Shown here one piece after another: positions 39,014 through 48,647 of a stretch of 64,000 bases of DNA. Within the stretch, counting starts at the first letter, position 1. Each line of letters opens with the position of its first letter. The position numbers and the translations under genes are program-made. Origin of the DNA: Bacteroidetes bacterium MED-G20 (lineage in GTDB: Bacteria; Bacteroidota; Bacteroidia; Flavobacteriales_D; Parvicellaceae); assembly GCA_905182745.1 (NCBI GenBank), contig CAJJCR010000009.1, positions 1 through 64,000 on the forward strand, in the 5' to 3' direction. Below the pieces are notes generated by a model that did not search any database, was not told the DNA's origin, and was given only the letters and a program-made list of their open reading frames with translations.

Positions 39014-40530
39014 TTTAAAAATTGTTTTAACCTTTCTAAGCTTCTATACTGGATTGCTTCTGCTACATGTTCAATTTTAATATTAACAGAGCAGTCCAAA
39101 TCTGCTATTGTTCTTGATATTTTTTTAATTCTATTAAAACTTCTAGCAGAAAACTTTAAAGTCTTTGCGGCATTTCTTAGAAACTCTAAAGTTTCGATCG
39201 ATAGTTCACAATATGAAAGAATTTCTTTAGTATTCAAAAGGGCGTTGTTTTTCCCCTGTCTTTTAAACTGAATATCTCTAACTCTTTGGACTCTTTCTTT
39301 TATAGTTTCACTATTTTCTTCTGAACTACCAACACTTGTCAGTTTATCAATTGATACAGATTCTACTTCAATTTGAAGATCTATTCTATCTAACAGAGGT
39401 TGGCTTAATTTGGAAAGGTATTGTTGAACTTTATAGAAAGATTGACTAGTAGTTGAATTTTCAAAATAATTCCCATTTGGAGTTGGATTCATTGCCGCTA
39501 CCAACATGATATTTGAAGGGAAATCCACAGAGCCTGAAGCTCTAGAAATAGTTACTCTTCCTTCTTCTAATGGCTGTCTTAAAACTTCTAAAACAACTCT
39601 TTTAAACTCTGGCAACTCGTCTAAAAAAAGAACTCCGTTATGAGCAAGGGAAATCTCTCCAGGTCTTGGATTGGAGCCTCCACCGACTAATGCCACGTTA
39701 GAAATAGTATGATGAGGACTTCTAAAGGGTGGTTTGAAAATTAAGATTGTTTTGTTGGTTAAACTTTCCTAAATATGAATAAATTTTTGTGGTTTCTAGC
39801 ATTTCAGACTCACTTAAGTCTTGGAAGAATTGTTGGGATTCTCTTTGCTAGCATTGACTTTGCCTGAGCCCGGAGGCCCAATAAGTAAAATATTATGGGA
39901 ACCAGCTGCAGCAATTTCAATAGCTCTCTTGGCAACTTGTTGTCCGATAACATCTGAAAAGTTGATTTCTTCACTTTATGGATTGTTTTAATTCTATTTA
40001 TTCTTTTTTTAAGGATGAGCTTTTTTATCTAAAAAATGATCTATTAATTGTTGTAAACTTTTTACACCAATAATATTTAATCCTTTTACTAGACTTGCTT
40101 CTTCTAAATTATTTGCTGGAATGATTATTCCTTTCATCCCTAATTTTTTAGCTTTTATAGCCATAGACAAAACCCCTCTTACTGGCCTTAGAGTTCCATC
40201 TAATGACAACTCTCCCATTACTACATAGTCTTTAAATAAGCCAAGTTTAATTTGTCCTGAAGCACAAAGAATACCAAGTGCAATTGGTAAATCATAGGCA
40301 CTTCCTTCCTTTTTTAAATCTGCTGGAGCTAGATTTATGATAATTTCTTTTACTGGGATTTTAAAACCAATATTTTTAAGTGCTGCAGAAATCCTGTAAT
40401 GAGATTCTTTAACAGCATTATCCGGTAGTCCTACCAATAAAAACTTTGCTCCTCTTGAAACATTTACTTCAACTTCTACTTTTTGAGCCTCAATTCCCTC
40501 TAAGGCGCAACCAATTACTTTCTCAATCAT
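39010..40530 (-). CDS. comM: YifB/ComM family Mg-chelatase-like AAA ATPase (frameshifted)
   Basis: AAA+ helicase-type ATPase; ComM promotes branch migration during natural transformation. N-terminal piece (40530-40009) has [39 protein letters not shown] and the LonB-like fold [12 protein letters not shown]-terminal piece (39696-39010) holds [20 protein letters not shown] (Walker B) and [10 protein letters not shown]. The part between (39697-40008) contains the Walker A region IGPPGSGK in shifted frames and needs several indels. Combined length fits the usual 510 aa. Family certain; the role in DNA uptake is taken from homologs. Confidence 0.9.
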
Positions 40531-40578
40531 GTTTTTTGAACAAAGAAAGAATCCTAAGAACTTAAGTTTTTTACGTAG

Positions 40579-41874
40579 TTAAATTTTTGTGATTATTTTT
40601 CCAAATGAATATATGGTATGATCTAGATCTTGATATGAAATAGCGTCATTTAAAAAATAGCTTTCAAAAGCACTAGGTGGTAGATATACTCCGCTGGAAA
40701 GCATTCCATGGAAATAATTCTTAAAATGAGAATTGTCCCCCGCTTTTGCAGTTTCAAAATTCACTACTGGATCGTTTGTAAAGTGAAGCGATATCATGGA
40801 GCCTATACTATTGATATGATATGGCAAATTACTTTTTGACAATACTTTTTCCAATCCAGCTCTTAAATATGCTGTTTTTTCGTTTAAAGAAGTGTAAACG
40901 GTTGGGTTTGACTTTAAATGTTTTAGCATTGCATATCCGGCAGACATTGCAATAGGATTTCCACTAAGTGTTCCAGCTTGGTAGACAGGTCCATCAGGTG
41001 CTAGAAAATTCATAACTTCATTGCTGCCACCAAAGGCGCCTACAGGCAATCCTCCGCCTATAACCTTGCCATAAGTTACAATATCTGCCTTGACTCCCAA
41101 GATTTCTTGAGCACCGCCTAAAGCAAGCCTAAATCCTGTCATTACTTCGTCAAAAATTAATAATGAACTATTTTGAGTACACAATTCTCTAAGTTGATTA
41201 ATGAAATTTTTCTCAGGCAAAACACAACCCATATTTCCAGCAATTGGTTCTATAATAATAGCTGCAATTTGCTCGGGATATTTTTTAAATAGCTCTTTAA
41301 CTTGATTTATATCATTATAATTTGCTAATAAAGTATCGGAAGCTGTTGATTTAGTTATACCAGGACTATTGGGAACACCAAAAGTAGAAGCACCACTTCC
41401 AGCCTGAATTAAGAAAGAATCTGCATGACCATGATAACATCCAGAAAATTTAATGATTTTATCTCTGTTGGTGAATCCTCTTGCCAATCTCACAGCACTC
41501 ATACAGGCTTCCGTACCGGAATTTACAAACCTAACCTTATCGACATTGGGAGCTAAAGACACCAACAGATTAGCCATTTTTGTTTCCAACTCTGTTGGGA
41601 TACCATAGGAAGTTCCTTTTTTAGATTGTTCATTAATTGCGTTGATTATTTCGGGGTGAGCATGACCTATAATCATTGGCCCCCAAGAAGAAATATAGTC
41701 TATGTATTTATTGCCATCTTCGTCAATTAAATACGCTCCTAGTGCTTTTTTTATAAAAATGGGTGTTCCTCCAACAGACTTAAATGCTCTTACTGGCGAA
41801 TTAACTCCACCAGGTATAACTTTCTGAGCTTGTTCGAATAATTTTTTAGATCTATTATTTATGAGTTTAAACAT
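40579..41874 (-). CDS. hemL: Glutamate-1-semialdehyde 2,1-aminomutase
   Basis: PLP enzyme of the C5 pathway to 5-aminolevulinate, the first dedicated tetrapyrrole precursor. 431 aa, intact. N-terminus [22 protein letters not shown] is typical; [21 protein letters not shown] and [10 protein letters not shown] follow; [11 protein letters not shown] and the PLP lysine in [18 protein letters not shown] are conserved. Divergent from kynU across 61 nt. Shows heme is made from glutamyl-tRNA. Confidence 0.96.
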   Translation of the reverse strand: MFKLINNRSKKLFEQAQKVIPGGVNSPVRAFKSVGGTPIFIKKALGAYLIDEDGNKYIDYISSWGPMIIGHAHPEIINAINEQSKKGTSYGIPTELETKMANLLVSLAPNVDKVRFVNSGTEACMSAVRLARGFTNRDKIIKFSGCYHGHADSFLIQAGSGASTFGVPNSPGITKSTASDTLLANYNDINQVKELFKKYPEQIAAIIIEPIAGNMGCVLPEKNFINQLRELCTQNSSLLIFDEVMTGFRLALGGAQEILGVKADIVTYGKVIGGGLPVGAFGGSNEVMNFLAPDGPVYQAGTLSGNPIAMSAGYAMLKHLKSNPTVYTSLNEKTAYLRAGLEKVLSKSNLPYHINSIGSMISLHFTNDPVVNFETAKAGDNSHFKNYFHGMLSSGVYLPPSAFESYFLNDAISYQDLDHTIYSFGKIITKI

Positions 41875-41935
41875 TTTGAGTCCTTAAGATTTAATTCAGT
41901 TATATTTGTAAATATTAATTTAAGAGCCGAATATC

Positions 41936-43210
41936 GTGACTAATTGGGAATTTTCTTTAGACTGTGCAAGAAAACTTGATGAAAATGACAAATTAAGTAC
42001 TTACAGAGATCGTTTTTTCATACCTAACTTCTCTGGTAGGGAATCTTTGTATTTCGCAGGGAATTCATTAGGATTACAACCTAAAAATGTTCAAACCTAT
42101 ATCCAAAATGAACTTGACGACTGGTCAAAATGGGGAGTGGAAGGTCATGAAAAAGCTAAAAATCCATGGCTAGATTATCACGAAATTTTTAACGATAAAA
42201 TATCTCCAATTGTTGGTGCTAAAAATAAGGAATTAGTAGTGACTCATAGCTTAACTACCAATCTACACCTTTTGTTAATTTCCTTTTACAGACCTAATAA
42301 AAAAAGATTTAAAATATTGTGCGAGAAAAAAGCATTTCCTAGTGATCAGTATGCTTTACAAAGTCAGGCCAAAATACACAATCTTAATCCCGAAGACTGT
42401 ATAGTAGAAGTCGGGCCTAGAGACGGTGAACATACTATTAGAACAGAAGACATTATTTCAAAAATCAATGAAATTGGCCAGGAGTTGGCTTTGGTTATGA
42501 TCGGCGGAGTAAATTACTACTCTGGGCAGGTTTTTAATATGCAATCCATAACCACTGCAGGTCACAATGTTGGTGCATTTGTAGGGTTTGACTTAGCACA
42601 CGGAGTAGGAAATATTCCCTTAAAACTCAACGAATGGAATGTTGACTTTGCTGCATGGTGTTCTTATAAATATCTTAACTCTGGTCCTGGTGGAGTAAGT
42701 GGATTGTACATCCATGAAAAACATGTTGCAAATCCAAATATTTTAAGGCTTGCTGGTTGGTGGGGCCACAACAAAGAGGATAGATTTAAAATGCCCGATA
42801 AATTCTCTCCTATTCCTACTGCTGAAAGCTGGCAATTATCTAATGCGCCTGTTTTGGCCATGGCAGCTCATAAAGCATCTGTAGATTTATTTAATGAAGT
42901 TGGAATGGAAAAACTTAGAAATAAAAGTATTTCACTAACCAACTACCTAGAGTTTATTATAAATCAAATCAATGAAAACAAGGAATCTTTTTTAGAGATT
43001 ATAACACCAAGTAATTCCGATGAAAGAGGTTGTCAACTTTCTATTATTGCTCATGGGAACGGAAAAGAATTATTTCAAGAGCTTTCTAAAAACCATATTG
43101 TTGTAGACTGGAGAGAGCCCAATGTTATAAGAGTTGCACCTGTTCCTTTTTACAATAGTTTTCAAGATGTTTTTGAGTTTGGAAGAGTACTAAATAATTA
43201 TTTAAACTAA
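41936..43210 (+). CDS. kynU: Kynureninase
   Basis: PLP enzyme that splits kynurenine or 3-hydroxykynurenine into (3-hydroxy)anthranilate and alanine. 424 aa from a GTG start at 41936; no ATG is available in frame upstream before the divergent hemL. SLGLQPKNVQTYIQNELDDWSKWGVEGH near the N-terminus, VGFDLAHGVGNIPL and the PLP lysine in WCSYKYLNSGPGGVSGLYIHEK are hallmark motifs. First gene of a kyn operon with the 52-aa gene and kmo. Confidence 0.95.
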   Translation: MTNWEFSLDCARKLDENDKLSTYRDRFFIPNFSGRESLYFAGNSLGLQPKNVQTYIQNELDDWSKWGVEGHEKAKNPWLDYHEIFNDKISPIVGAKNKELVVTHSLTTNLHLLLISFYRPNKKRFKILCEKKAFPSDQYALQSQAKIHNLNPEDCIVEVGPRDGEHTIRTEDIISKINEIGQELALVMIGGVNYYSGQVFNMQSITTAGHNVGAFVGFDLAHGVGNIPLKLNEWNVDFAAWCSYKYLNSGPGGVSGLYIHEKHVANPNILRLAGWWGHNKEDRFKMPDKFSPIPTAESWQLSNAPVLAMAAHKASVDLFNEVGMEKLRNKSISLTNYLEFIINQINENKESFLEIITPSNSDERGCQLSIIAHGNGKELFQELSKNHIVVDWREPNVIRVAPVPFYNSFQDVFEFGRVLNNYLN

Positions 43211-43212
43211 TT

Positions 43213-43371
43213 ATGAATCCTGAAGTAAAAATATCTTTTCTTGCAATAATGACAGTTATTTTTGGATTGGTGGTTTGGAGAATTTCAAATAAAGTTTTTT
43301 CAGCAAATAAAAGAATCCAAAGTAGTAAATTTGAAAAATCTGAATATAGAAAAAGATGGAAAAGAAAGTAA
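43213..43371 (+). CDS. 52-aa single-pass membrane peptide between kynU and kmo (not in ORF track)
   Basis: ATG at 43213, 2 nt after the kynU stop, opens 52 codons ending TAA at 43371 and overlapping the kmo start by 16 nt. The product has a short N-terminus, one hydrophobic helix (ISFLAIMTVIFGLVVWRI, about residues 7-24) and a strongly basic tail (ANKRIQSS, EYRKRWKRK). Tight spacing on both sides and the good membrane-peptide layout support a real gene. No family recognised. It could be a membrane tether or regulator of the pathway (speculative). The other ORF in this interval (43262-43468) has no such features. Confidence 0.6.
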   Translation: MNPEVKISFLAIMTVIFGLVVWRISNKVFSANKRIQSSKFEKSEYRKRWKRK

Positions 43372-44696
43372 TAATAGTAGGTGCAGGATTAGTGGGTTCC
43401 TTGTGGGCTGTTTACATGCAAAAAGCGGGGTATCAAGTAGTAATTTACGAGAGAAGATCAGATATTAGAAAAGCTGAGATTAGCGCTGGGAAATCTATAA
43501 ATCTAGCCCTTTCTGAACGCGGATGGAATTCTTTAAAAGCAGCAGGTGTAGAAAAAGAAATTGAAAAAATTGCAATTCCCATGAGCGGAAGAATAATGCA
43601 TAGTGTAGAAGGGGATTTGACTTACCAAGCATATGGGAAAAAAGACGAAGCAATATATTCAGTTTCAAGAGGACATCTTAATGCAATCATGATGGATCTT
43701 GCAGAAAGTAAAGGAAATACCAAGATTCATTACCAGCACCAATGCTTAGATGCTAATTTAGAAAAAGGCCATATCACTTTAAAAAACCTGAATACTCTAG
43801 AAGTATTTGAAGACAAAGCGGATGTTATTTTTGCTGCCGACGGTGCATTTTCTGCAGTTCGGTACAACTCTATGCAAAAGGTAGATAGATTTAATTTTAG
43901 CCAATTTTATATTGAGGATGGTTACAAAGAATTGCTTTTGCCAGCAGATAAAAACGGGAATTATCAAATCGAAAAAAATGCATTACATATCTGGCCTAGA
44001 GGACGTTTTATGCTGATTGCTTTGCCAAACGAAGACGGGTCTTTTACTTGTACTCTATTTATGCCTTTTGAAAATGACAAGTATGCATTTAAACAATTAG
44101 ATAGCGATGATAAAATTGAGGGTTTTGTCAAAGAAGTATTTCCAGATTTTTATGAAATGATTCCAAATTTAATTGAGAACTGGCATCAAAATCCACTATC
44201 TTCTATGTCTATAACAAGGTGTTTTCCTTGGACGGTTGGGAAATTTGCTCTCATGGGAGACTCTGCGCATTCTACTGTTCCTTTTTATGGACAAGGCATG
44301 AATGCTGGATTTGAAGACTGCTTTGTAATGTCGGAGCTTTTCAAGAAGCATAAAGACTGGGACAAAACATTCAAAGAATATCAAGAAATCAGAAAGCCAG
44401 ATGGGGACGCTCTCCAAGATTTGTCACTAGATAATTATTACGTAATGAGAGATCATGTTGCGGATGAAAAATTCTTACTTCAGAAAAAAATTGAAGCTAA
44501 AATTCATGAGCGCCATCCAAACAAATGGATTCCATTATATAGCCAAGTATCATTTAGCAATATAAGATATTCTGATGCTTACAAACAAGGTAAAGTCCAA
44601 GAAGAAATAATGCGAAAAGTTATGAGCTCTCCTACTATTGAAAAAACTTGGGACTCTAAAGAAGTTGAAAATCAAATATTATCTATGATTCAATAA
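43356..44696 (+). CDS. kmo: Kynurenine 3-monooxygenase
   Basis: FAD/NADPH hydroxylase making 3-hydroxykynurenine. 446 aa, intact. FAD motif IVGAGLVGSLWAVYMQKAGY; LALSERGWNSLKAAG; MSGRIMHSVEG; ADGAFSAVRYN (DG motif); and FALMGDSAHSTVPFYGQGMNAGFED. Together with KynU it supplies 3-hydroxyanthranilate for de novo NAD synthesis or tryptophan breakdown. Tryptophan dioxygenase and 3-hydroxyanthranilate dioxygenase are not in the window. The C-terminus ends without the membrane anchor seen in eukaryotic enzymes. Confidence 0.95.
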   Translation: MEKKVIIVGAGLVGSLWAVYMQKAGYQVVIYERRSDIRKAEISAGKSINLALSERGWNSLKAAGVEKEIEKIAIPMSGRIMHSVEGDLTYQAYGKKDEAIYSVSRGHLNAIMMDLAESKGNTKIHYQHQCLDANLEKGHITLKNLNTLEVFEDKADVIFAADGAFSAVRYNSMQKVDRFNFSQFYIEDGYKELLLPADKNGNYQIEKNALHIWPRGRFMLIALPNEDGSFTCTLFMPFENDKYAFKQLDSDDKIEGFVKEVFPDFYEMIPNLIENWHQNPLSSMSITRCFPWTVGKFALMGDSAHSTVPFYGQGMNAGFEDCFVMSELFKKHKDWDKTFKEYQEIRKPDGDALQDLSLDNYYVMRDHVADEKFLLQKKIEAKIHERHPNKWIPLYSQVSFSNIRYSDAYKQGKVQEEIMRKVMSSPTIEKTWDSKEVENQILSMIQ

Positions 44697-44698
44697 TT

Positions 44699-45460
44699 AT
44701 GCGGAATTCTCTATTTCTTATATTGATATTCATTTCAGTGATTGGAAACAGTCAAATGAAAATGTATCAGAGAAAGAATATTCCATTAGTAGACTTTAAC
44801 AGCACTTATCAATTACAAAATTTTTATTTAAGTCCAGGACTTACTTATATGCTACCACATGAAATACCGAATATTCTAACAAATTCTAATAGTGAAATAA
44901 ATGCCAAAGGAAGATTGGCTTATATTATTGAAGCAGGAGCTTATCGGATTTTTGAAAAAGGCGGAAATATTTTTAATTACTTGGACTATGGAATTGGTTA
45001 CAAAAAGCTTTCCGGAAGTGAGCAAATAAATGAAAATAAGTCCATCTTTAAGCAAAGGTTTTTAACAGGGAGTTTTAATTTGAATAATATTTGGCAATTA
45101 TCTGACAGAAAATTTATTCAAACAAGCATAGGATCCAATATAAATTTTAAGTTATTTGAAGAGGGTAGTCCATCACCAAATAATATAGATAAATTAACTT
45201 TGGCATTTCATTTGAAAGTTGGCTACGGATTTAAAGTAAAAAAAACTTTATTTGTAATTCCAACAATGGAGTCCCCTTTTTTAACGTTAAAGAAATGGGA
45301 AAAAGGAAAATCTACATATGGAATTTTCAACAGCAGGTATAGGCCATTAATATTTAAAGTAAGATTTATATGGCTAAAAAAACTTGGGAAAGGAAAGTGT
45401 CCTGAAGCACTTACCAGTCCTGAAGACAAATCTAGATACGAAAGAAATTATATGCAATAA
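44699..45460 (+). CDS. Unknown exported, beta-rich protein
   Basis: 253 aa with a signal peptide (SLFLILIFISVIGNSQM). The rest alternates short amphipathic strands (YLSPGLTYMLPHE, NYLDYGIGYKKLSG, FQTSIGSNINFKLF-like IQTSIGSNINFKL, LKVGYGFKVKKTLFVI) with turns, like a small outer membrane barrel. A C-terminal tail, LGKGKCPEALTSPEDKSRYERNYMQ, is conserved-looking and polar. No domain recognised. It starts 2 nt after kmo and its stop overlaps the thioesterase ATG (ATGA), so it belongs to the same transcript. Confidence 0.6.
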   Translation: MRNSLFLILIFISVIGNSQMKMYQRKNIPLVDFNSTYQLQNFYLSPGLTYMLPHEIPNILTNSNSEINAKGRLAYIIEAGAYRIFEKGGNIFNYLDYGIGYKKLSGSEQINENKSIFKQRFLTGSFNLNNIWQLSDRKFIQTSIGSNINFKLFEEGSPSPNNIDKLTLAFHLKVGYGFKVKKTLFVIPTMESPFLTLKKWEKGKSTYGIFNSRYRPLIFKVRFIWLKKLGKGKCPEALTSPEDKSRYERNYMQ

Positions 45461-45988
45461 TGAAAAATTCTCAAAAAAAAGCAACAGAATCCTTAGCGGT
45501 TCAAACAAAAATGGTTTTACCCAATGATACCAATCCATTAAATACACTTTTTGGAGGAAGACTGTTGGAGTGGATGGATGAAATAGCAAGTATATCAGCT
45601 CACAAACACTGTGGTCGAGTAGTTGTAACTGCATCCATCAATAATGTTTCTTTTGACCAACCGATATTCGCTGGAGAAATTGTGTCGTATTCACGCCAAG
45701 GTGAGTAGGGCATTTAACTCTTCCATGGAAGTCTTTCATAGACGTCTTTGTTGAAAATTCACGGATGGTAGCCGAAGAAAATGTAATGAGGCAATTTATA
45801 ACTTTGTAGCAATTGACCAGAACAGAAACCCAATAAGTGTTCCAACTTTAATTCCCGAAACTCTAATTGACAAACAAAGATTTGATTCTGCATTAAGAAG
45901 AAAACAACTTAGTTTAGTTCTAGCAGGAAAGCTAAAACCTGAAGATGCAACAGAACTTAAAAATGCTTTATTCCCTAAATTAAAATGA
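45460..45988 (+). CDS. Acyl-CoA thioesterase, hotdog fold (frameshifted)
   Basis: About 175 aa after repair. The first frame has TKMVLPNDTNPLNTLFGGRLLEWMDEIASISAHKHCG, the signature of the BFIT/YciA-type acyl-CoA hydrolases (NPxGTLFGG with active Asp/Glu). The track ORF ends at 45708, but VSRAFNSSMEVF, IDVFVENSRMVAEE, NFVAIDQNRNPISVPTLIPE and RFDSALRRKQLSLVLAG continue in other frames to a TGA at 45988, overlapping the DUF4254 ATG. Three indels are required (near 45700, 45740, 45795). The overlap supports the inferred end. Confidence 0.8.
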
Positions 45989-46476
45989 AAGCAAAAACTT
46001 GTAACGATATTTTTGTAAAAGCAATTGACTATTACCATATCCATAATAAAGTTGATTCATCTTATCCCAACCCTTTTGAAAAAGAAACATTGGAATTTTT
46101 ACTTTTTGAAAAATGCTGGATAGATACTGTTCAATGGCATTTGGAGGATATAATTAGAAATCCTAATTTAGATCCAAAAAATGGATTAGCTATAAAACAC
46201 AGAATCGATTCTTCAAACCAAAAAAGAACAGATATTGTAGAAGAAATCGACGATTATTATTTCCGCTTTTTTAAAGAAAACTCAAATTCCGAGAGTAAAA
46301 TCAATACTGAAAGCCCTGGGTGGGTAGTGGATAGACTTTCTATTTTAAGTCTGAAAATATTCCACATGAATGAGCAAACAGAAAGGAAAGATGTTTCTGA
46401 AAAACACATTTTAAATTGCAGGGAAAAATTAAGTATTCTAAAAAATCAAAAAATTGATTTAAGCTCTATCTTTTGA
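45985..46476 (+). CDS. DUF4254 domain protein
   Basis: 163 aa, intact, helical and soluble. CNDIFVKAIDYYHIHNKVDSSYPNPF, LLFEKCWIDTVQWHLEDIIR and SPGWVVDRLSILSLKIFHM match DUF4254 proteins, which in Bacteroidetes are usually next to a GT9 glycosyltransferase as here. Function unknown; the constant neighbour suggests a role in lipopolysaccharide or surface glycan assembly (inference). Its start overlaps the thioesterase stop. Confidence 0.85.
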   Translation: MKAKTCNDIFVKAIDYYHIHNKVDSSYPNPFEKETLEFLLFEKCWIDTVQWHLEDIIRNPNLDPKNGLAIKHRIDSSNQKRTDIVEEIDDYYFRFFKENSNSESKINTESPGWVVDRLSILSLKIFHMNEQTERKDVSEKHILNCREKLSILKNQKIDLSSIF

Positions 46477-46513
46477 CCAACTTTTACTTGATTACAATAG
46501 TGGAGTCAAAAAA

Positions 46514-47587
46514 ATGAAAGTCTACAGACAAATGAAAATGTATAATGACTCAACTTTAAATCCTGAGCTCTATCGAAAAAACAATTCCTAAAAATATATT
46601 AATTGTACGATTATCGGCACTTGGGGATGTAATACTTGTGAGACCAATAATTCAACTGTTTCTTAAAACATATCCCGATGTAAACATCTGGATGGTTTCT
46701 AACATAAATAATAAGTCAGTATTCGATTTTGACGAAAGATTAAACTTTATTGGCATAGATTTTAATTCAAAAGAAAAAAATATATTTCAGATAGCTAAAA
46801 AAGTAAAAGAAGTTTCAGGAAATATAAATTTTAATGGAATTTATGATCTTCACGATGTAATACGTTCAAAAATAGTTTGCTTTTTGCTTTCTTCCAAATC
46901 AGATGTTACTAGAACTTTTGAAAAGCAAAGGAGTTTAAAAAACAAAATTATAACTAAGAAAATAAGTTTGCAGAAACTTAAAACATCAAGTGAGCGCTAT
47001 TTAGATTGCCTGAAAAAAGATTTTTACAAACTTGATTTTTCTAAAATAAGCAAGTCTTTAGAAGCTGGTGCTACTAAAAAAAACATCATTGGAATTGCTC
47101 CTTTTTCTGCACATCAAAGTAAAATATGGCCTTTATCAAACTATCAAAAAATAATTAATCATTTTAACGACTTTCACTATGTGATTTTTGCTTTTGGAAG
47201 TCAAGAGCTAGAATATTCAAAAACTTATTTTTTAAAAAACTCAAACTGTAGTATCATAGATAGAAATCTAAATCTTAATCAACAAATGGAATTAATTAAT
47301 GATTTCAAAGTATTTATCTCTATGGATAGTGCCAATATGCATTTGGCTAGTCTAACAAGCACTAAAGTTGTGTCTATATGGGGACCAACACATCCATTTT
47401 TAGGATTTAGCCCCTTATTTAATGAGGATTTTATTGTTCAATTAAGTAATGAAGAATATACTGAAAGACCAATTAGTGTCTATGGTAAAACAAAAAAAAG
47501 TGATGAAAGTCAAAGCTGAACAATCCATGTCTAGGAATCGATGCAGAAAGGGTAATTGAAAAAATTAATTTAGCTATTAACCAATAA
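46514..47587 (+). CDS. Glycosyltransferase family 9 (heptosyltransferase-like), frameshifted at both ends
   Basis: Transfers a sugar, probably to the lipopolysaccharide core. The track shows 46638-47519, but the conserved N-terminus KNILIVRLSALGDVILVRP lies just upstream in the same frame. Removing one A from the six-A run near 46590 joins it to an ATG at 46514. The C-terminal motif continues past 47519 in another frame as NNPCLGIDAERVIEKINLAINQ-stop at 47587, abutting the purS stop. NIIGIAPFSAHQSKIWPLSNYQKII and FISMDSANMHLASLTSTKVVSIWGPTHPFLGFSP are diagnostic GT9 motifs. The exact start is uncertain. Confidence 0.82.
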
Positions 47588-47839
47588 TTAAGATGGACTC
47601 AAAGTGAAGGTGTAGCTTTCCATTATTTGGTTACATAAAAGCTTTTTACAAGCATCCTCAACAATTTTTTTTGCAGAACTCTCATCGTTGGTTTCCACGT
47701 AAAGTGTGATATGTTTTCCAATTCTAACATTACTGATTTGAGTAAGGCTTAGATTGTCCATACTTTGGCTTACTGCCTTGCCTTGCGGGTCTAATAACGC
47801 TTCAAGTGGCATAATATCAATACTTGCTTTAAATCTCAT
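47588..47839 (-). CDS. purS: Phosphoribosylformylglycinamidine synthase subunit PurS
   Basis: 83-aa protein. DIMPLEALLDPQGKAVSQSMDNL and RIGKHITLYVE match PurS, the small subunit that bridges PurL and PurQ in the split FGAM synthase complex. purL and purQ are not adjacent. The ATG overlaps the pssA stop by 1 nt (TAATG), and its stop abuts that of the convergent GT9 gene. Confidence 0.85.
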   Translation of the reverse strand: MRFKASIDIMPLEALLDPQGKAVSQSMDNLSLTQISNVRIGKHITLYVETNDESSAKKIVEDACKKLLCNQIMESYTFTLSPS

Positions 47840-48555
47840 TATATAAAATTATTAATTAAAGAAAACAATAAATACAAAAATAGAACAATAGGGAGAATAA
47901 GAAAGATATTTCCAAATATTATTAATAGCAATAGAACAATTAAGGATGAAATTACCAATATGTACACAAGCTTGTTTTGGTCAAAATTTAGATTCTTTAT
48001 TTTTAAGGACAAAAACTTCCATTTACTTACCATTAGAAAGCTAATTGAAAGAATAATGTAAGGGGAAAATAATTTCGTAATTAGCAATATTTACAATTAA
48101 GCTATTGAGCTCAATATAAGTCCAAGTCAAACAAACAGTAATTAATGCAAAAGCAGGGATTGGGAGGCCAACGAAAAAAGAACTTTCATCTTTCATAGTA
48201 TTAAATCTTAGCCAGTCGAATTGCTCCAATTAATGGAATAAGACCAAGAACTAAAAAGAGACAAAATCCTACACCTTTTTCAGCAAATAATAAAGACAAA
48301 GAACTCACGGAATAAACAACTACTGCAGGTGCAATTCCAAAGGTTATTAAATCTGCAAAAGAATCTAATTGAGCACCTAAAGCAGATTGGGCATTTAATT
48401 TTCTTGCTGACAAATCCATCTAAATAATCAAAGACTGAAGCCAATAATATTGCAGCTATAGCCCAATCAATTTCACCTAAATATGCAAAATAAACTGAAG
48501 TCCATCCCAATAGCAGGTTCAATGACGTAATTATGTTAGGGATATTTTTCTTCAT
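47839..48555 (-). CDS. pssA: CDP-diacylglycerol-serine O-phosphatidyltransferase PssA (frameshifted)
   Basis: Membrane enzyme making phosphatidylserine, precursor of phosphatidylethanolamine. Four track ORFs join: MKKNIPNIITSLNLLLGWTS; FDYLDGF with SARKLNAQSALGAQLDSFADLITFG (the DGxxAR-8-GxxxDxxxD motif is completed across the first break near 48425); IGAIRLA with RFNTMKDESSFFVGLPIPA (break near 48215); and a C-terminal TM part from 48087 (break near 48065). Length about 238 aa, normal. All four pieces are in order and overlap by a few bases, so a sequence error is more likely than decay. Divergent from porV2. Confidence 0.9.
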
Positions 48556-48647
48556 ATATATGAACTAAATTAGTGTAAACTTCGTTTCTACATAAACAAA
48601 AAACTAATATTTAGTTTTTACTTAGCTAATTATATTTAAATTCAACT

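Noticed and set aside
43262-43468. 68-aa ORF between kynU and kmo
   Set aside because: It lies out of frame across the 52-aa ORF and the kmo start, and has no recognisable feature.
46514-46591. Short ORF MKVYRQMKMYND...NNS as a separate peptide
   Set aside because: Dropping one A from a six-A run fuses it to the GT9 N-terminus, which otherwise has no start codon.
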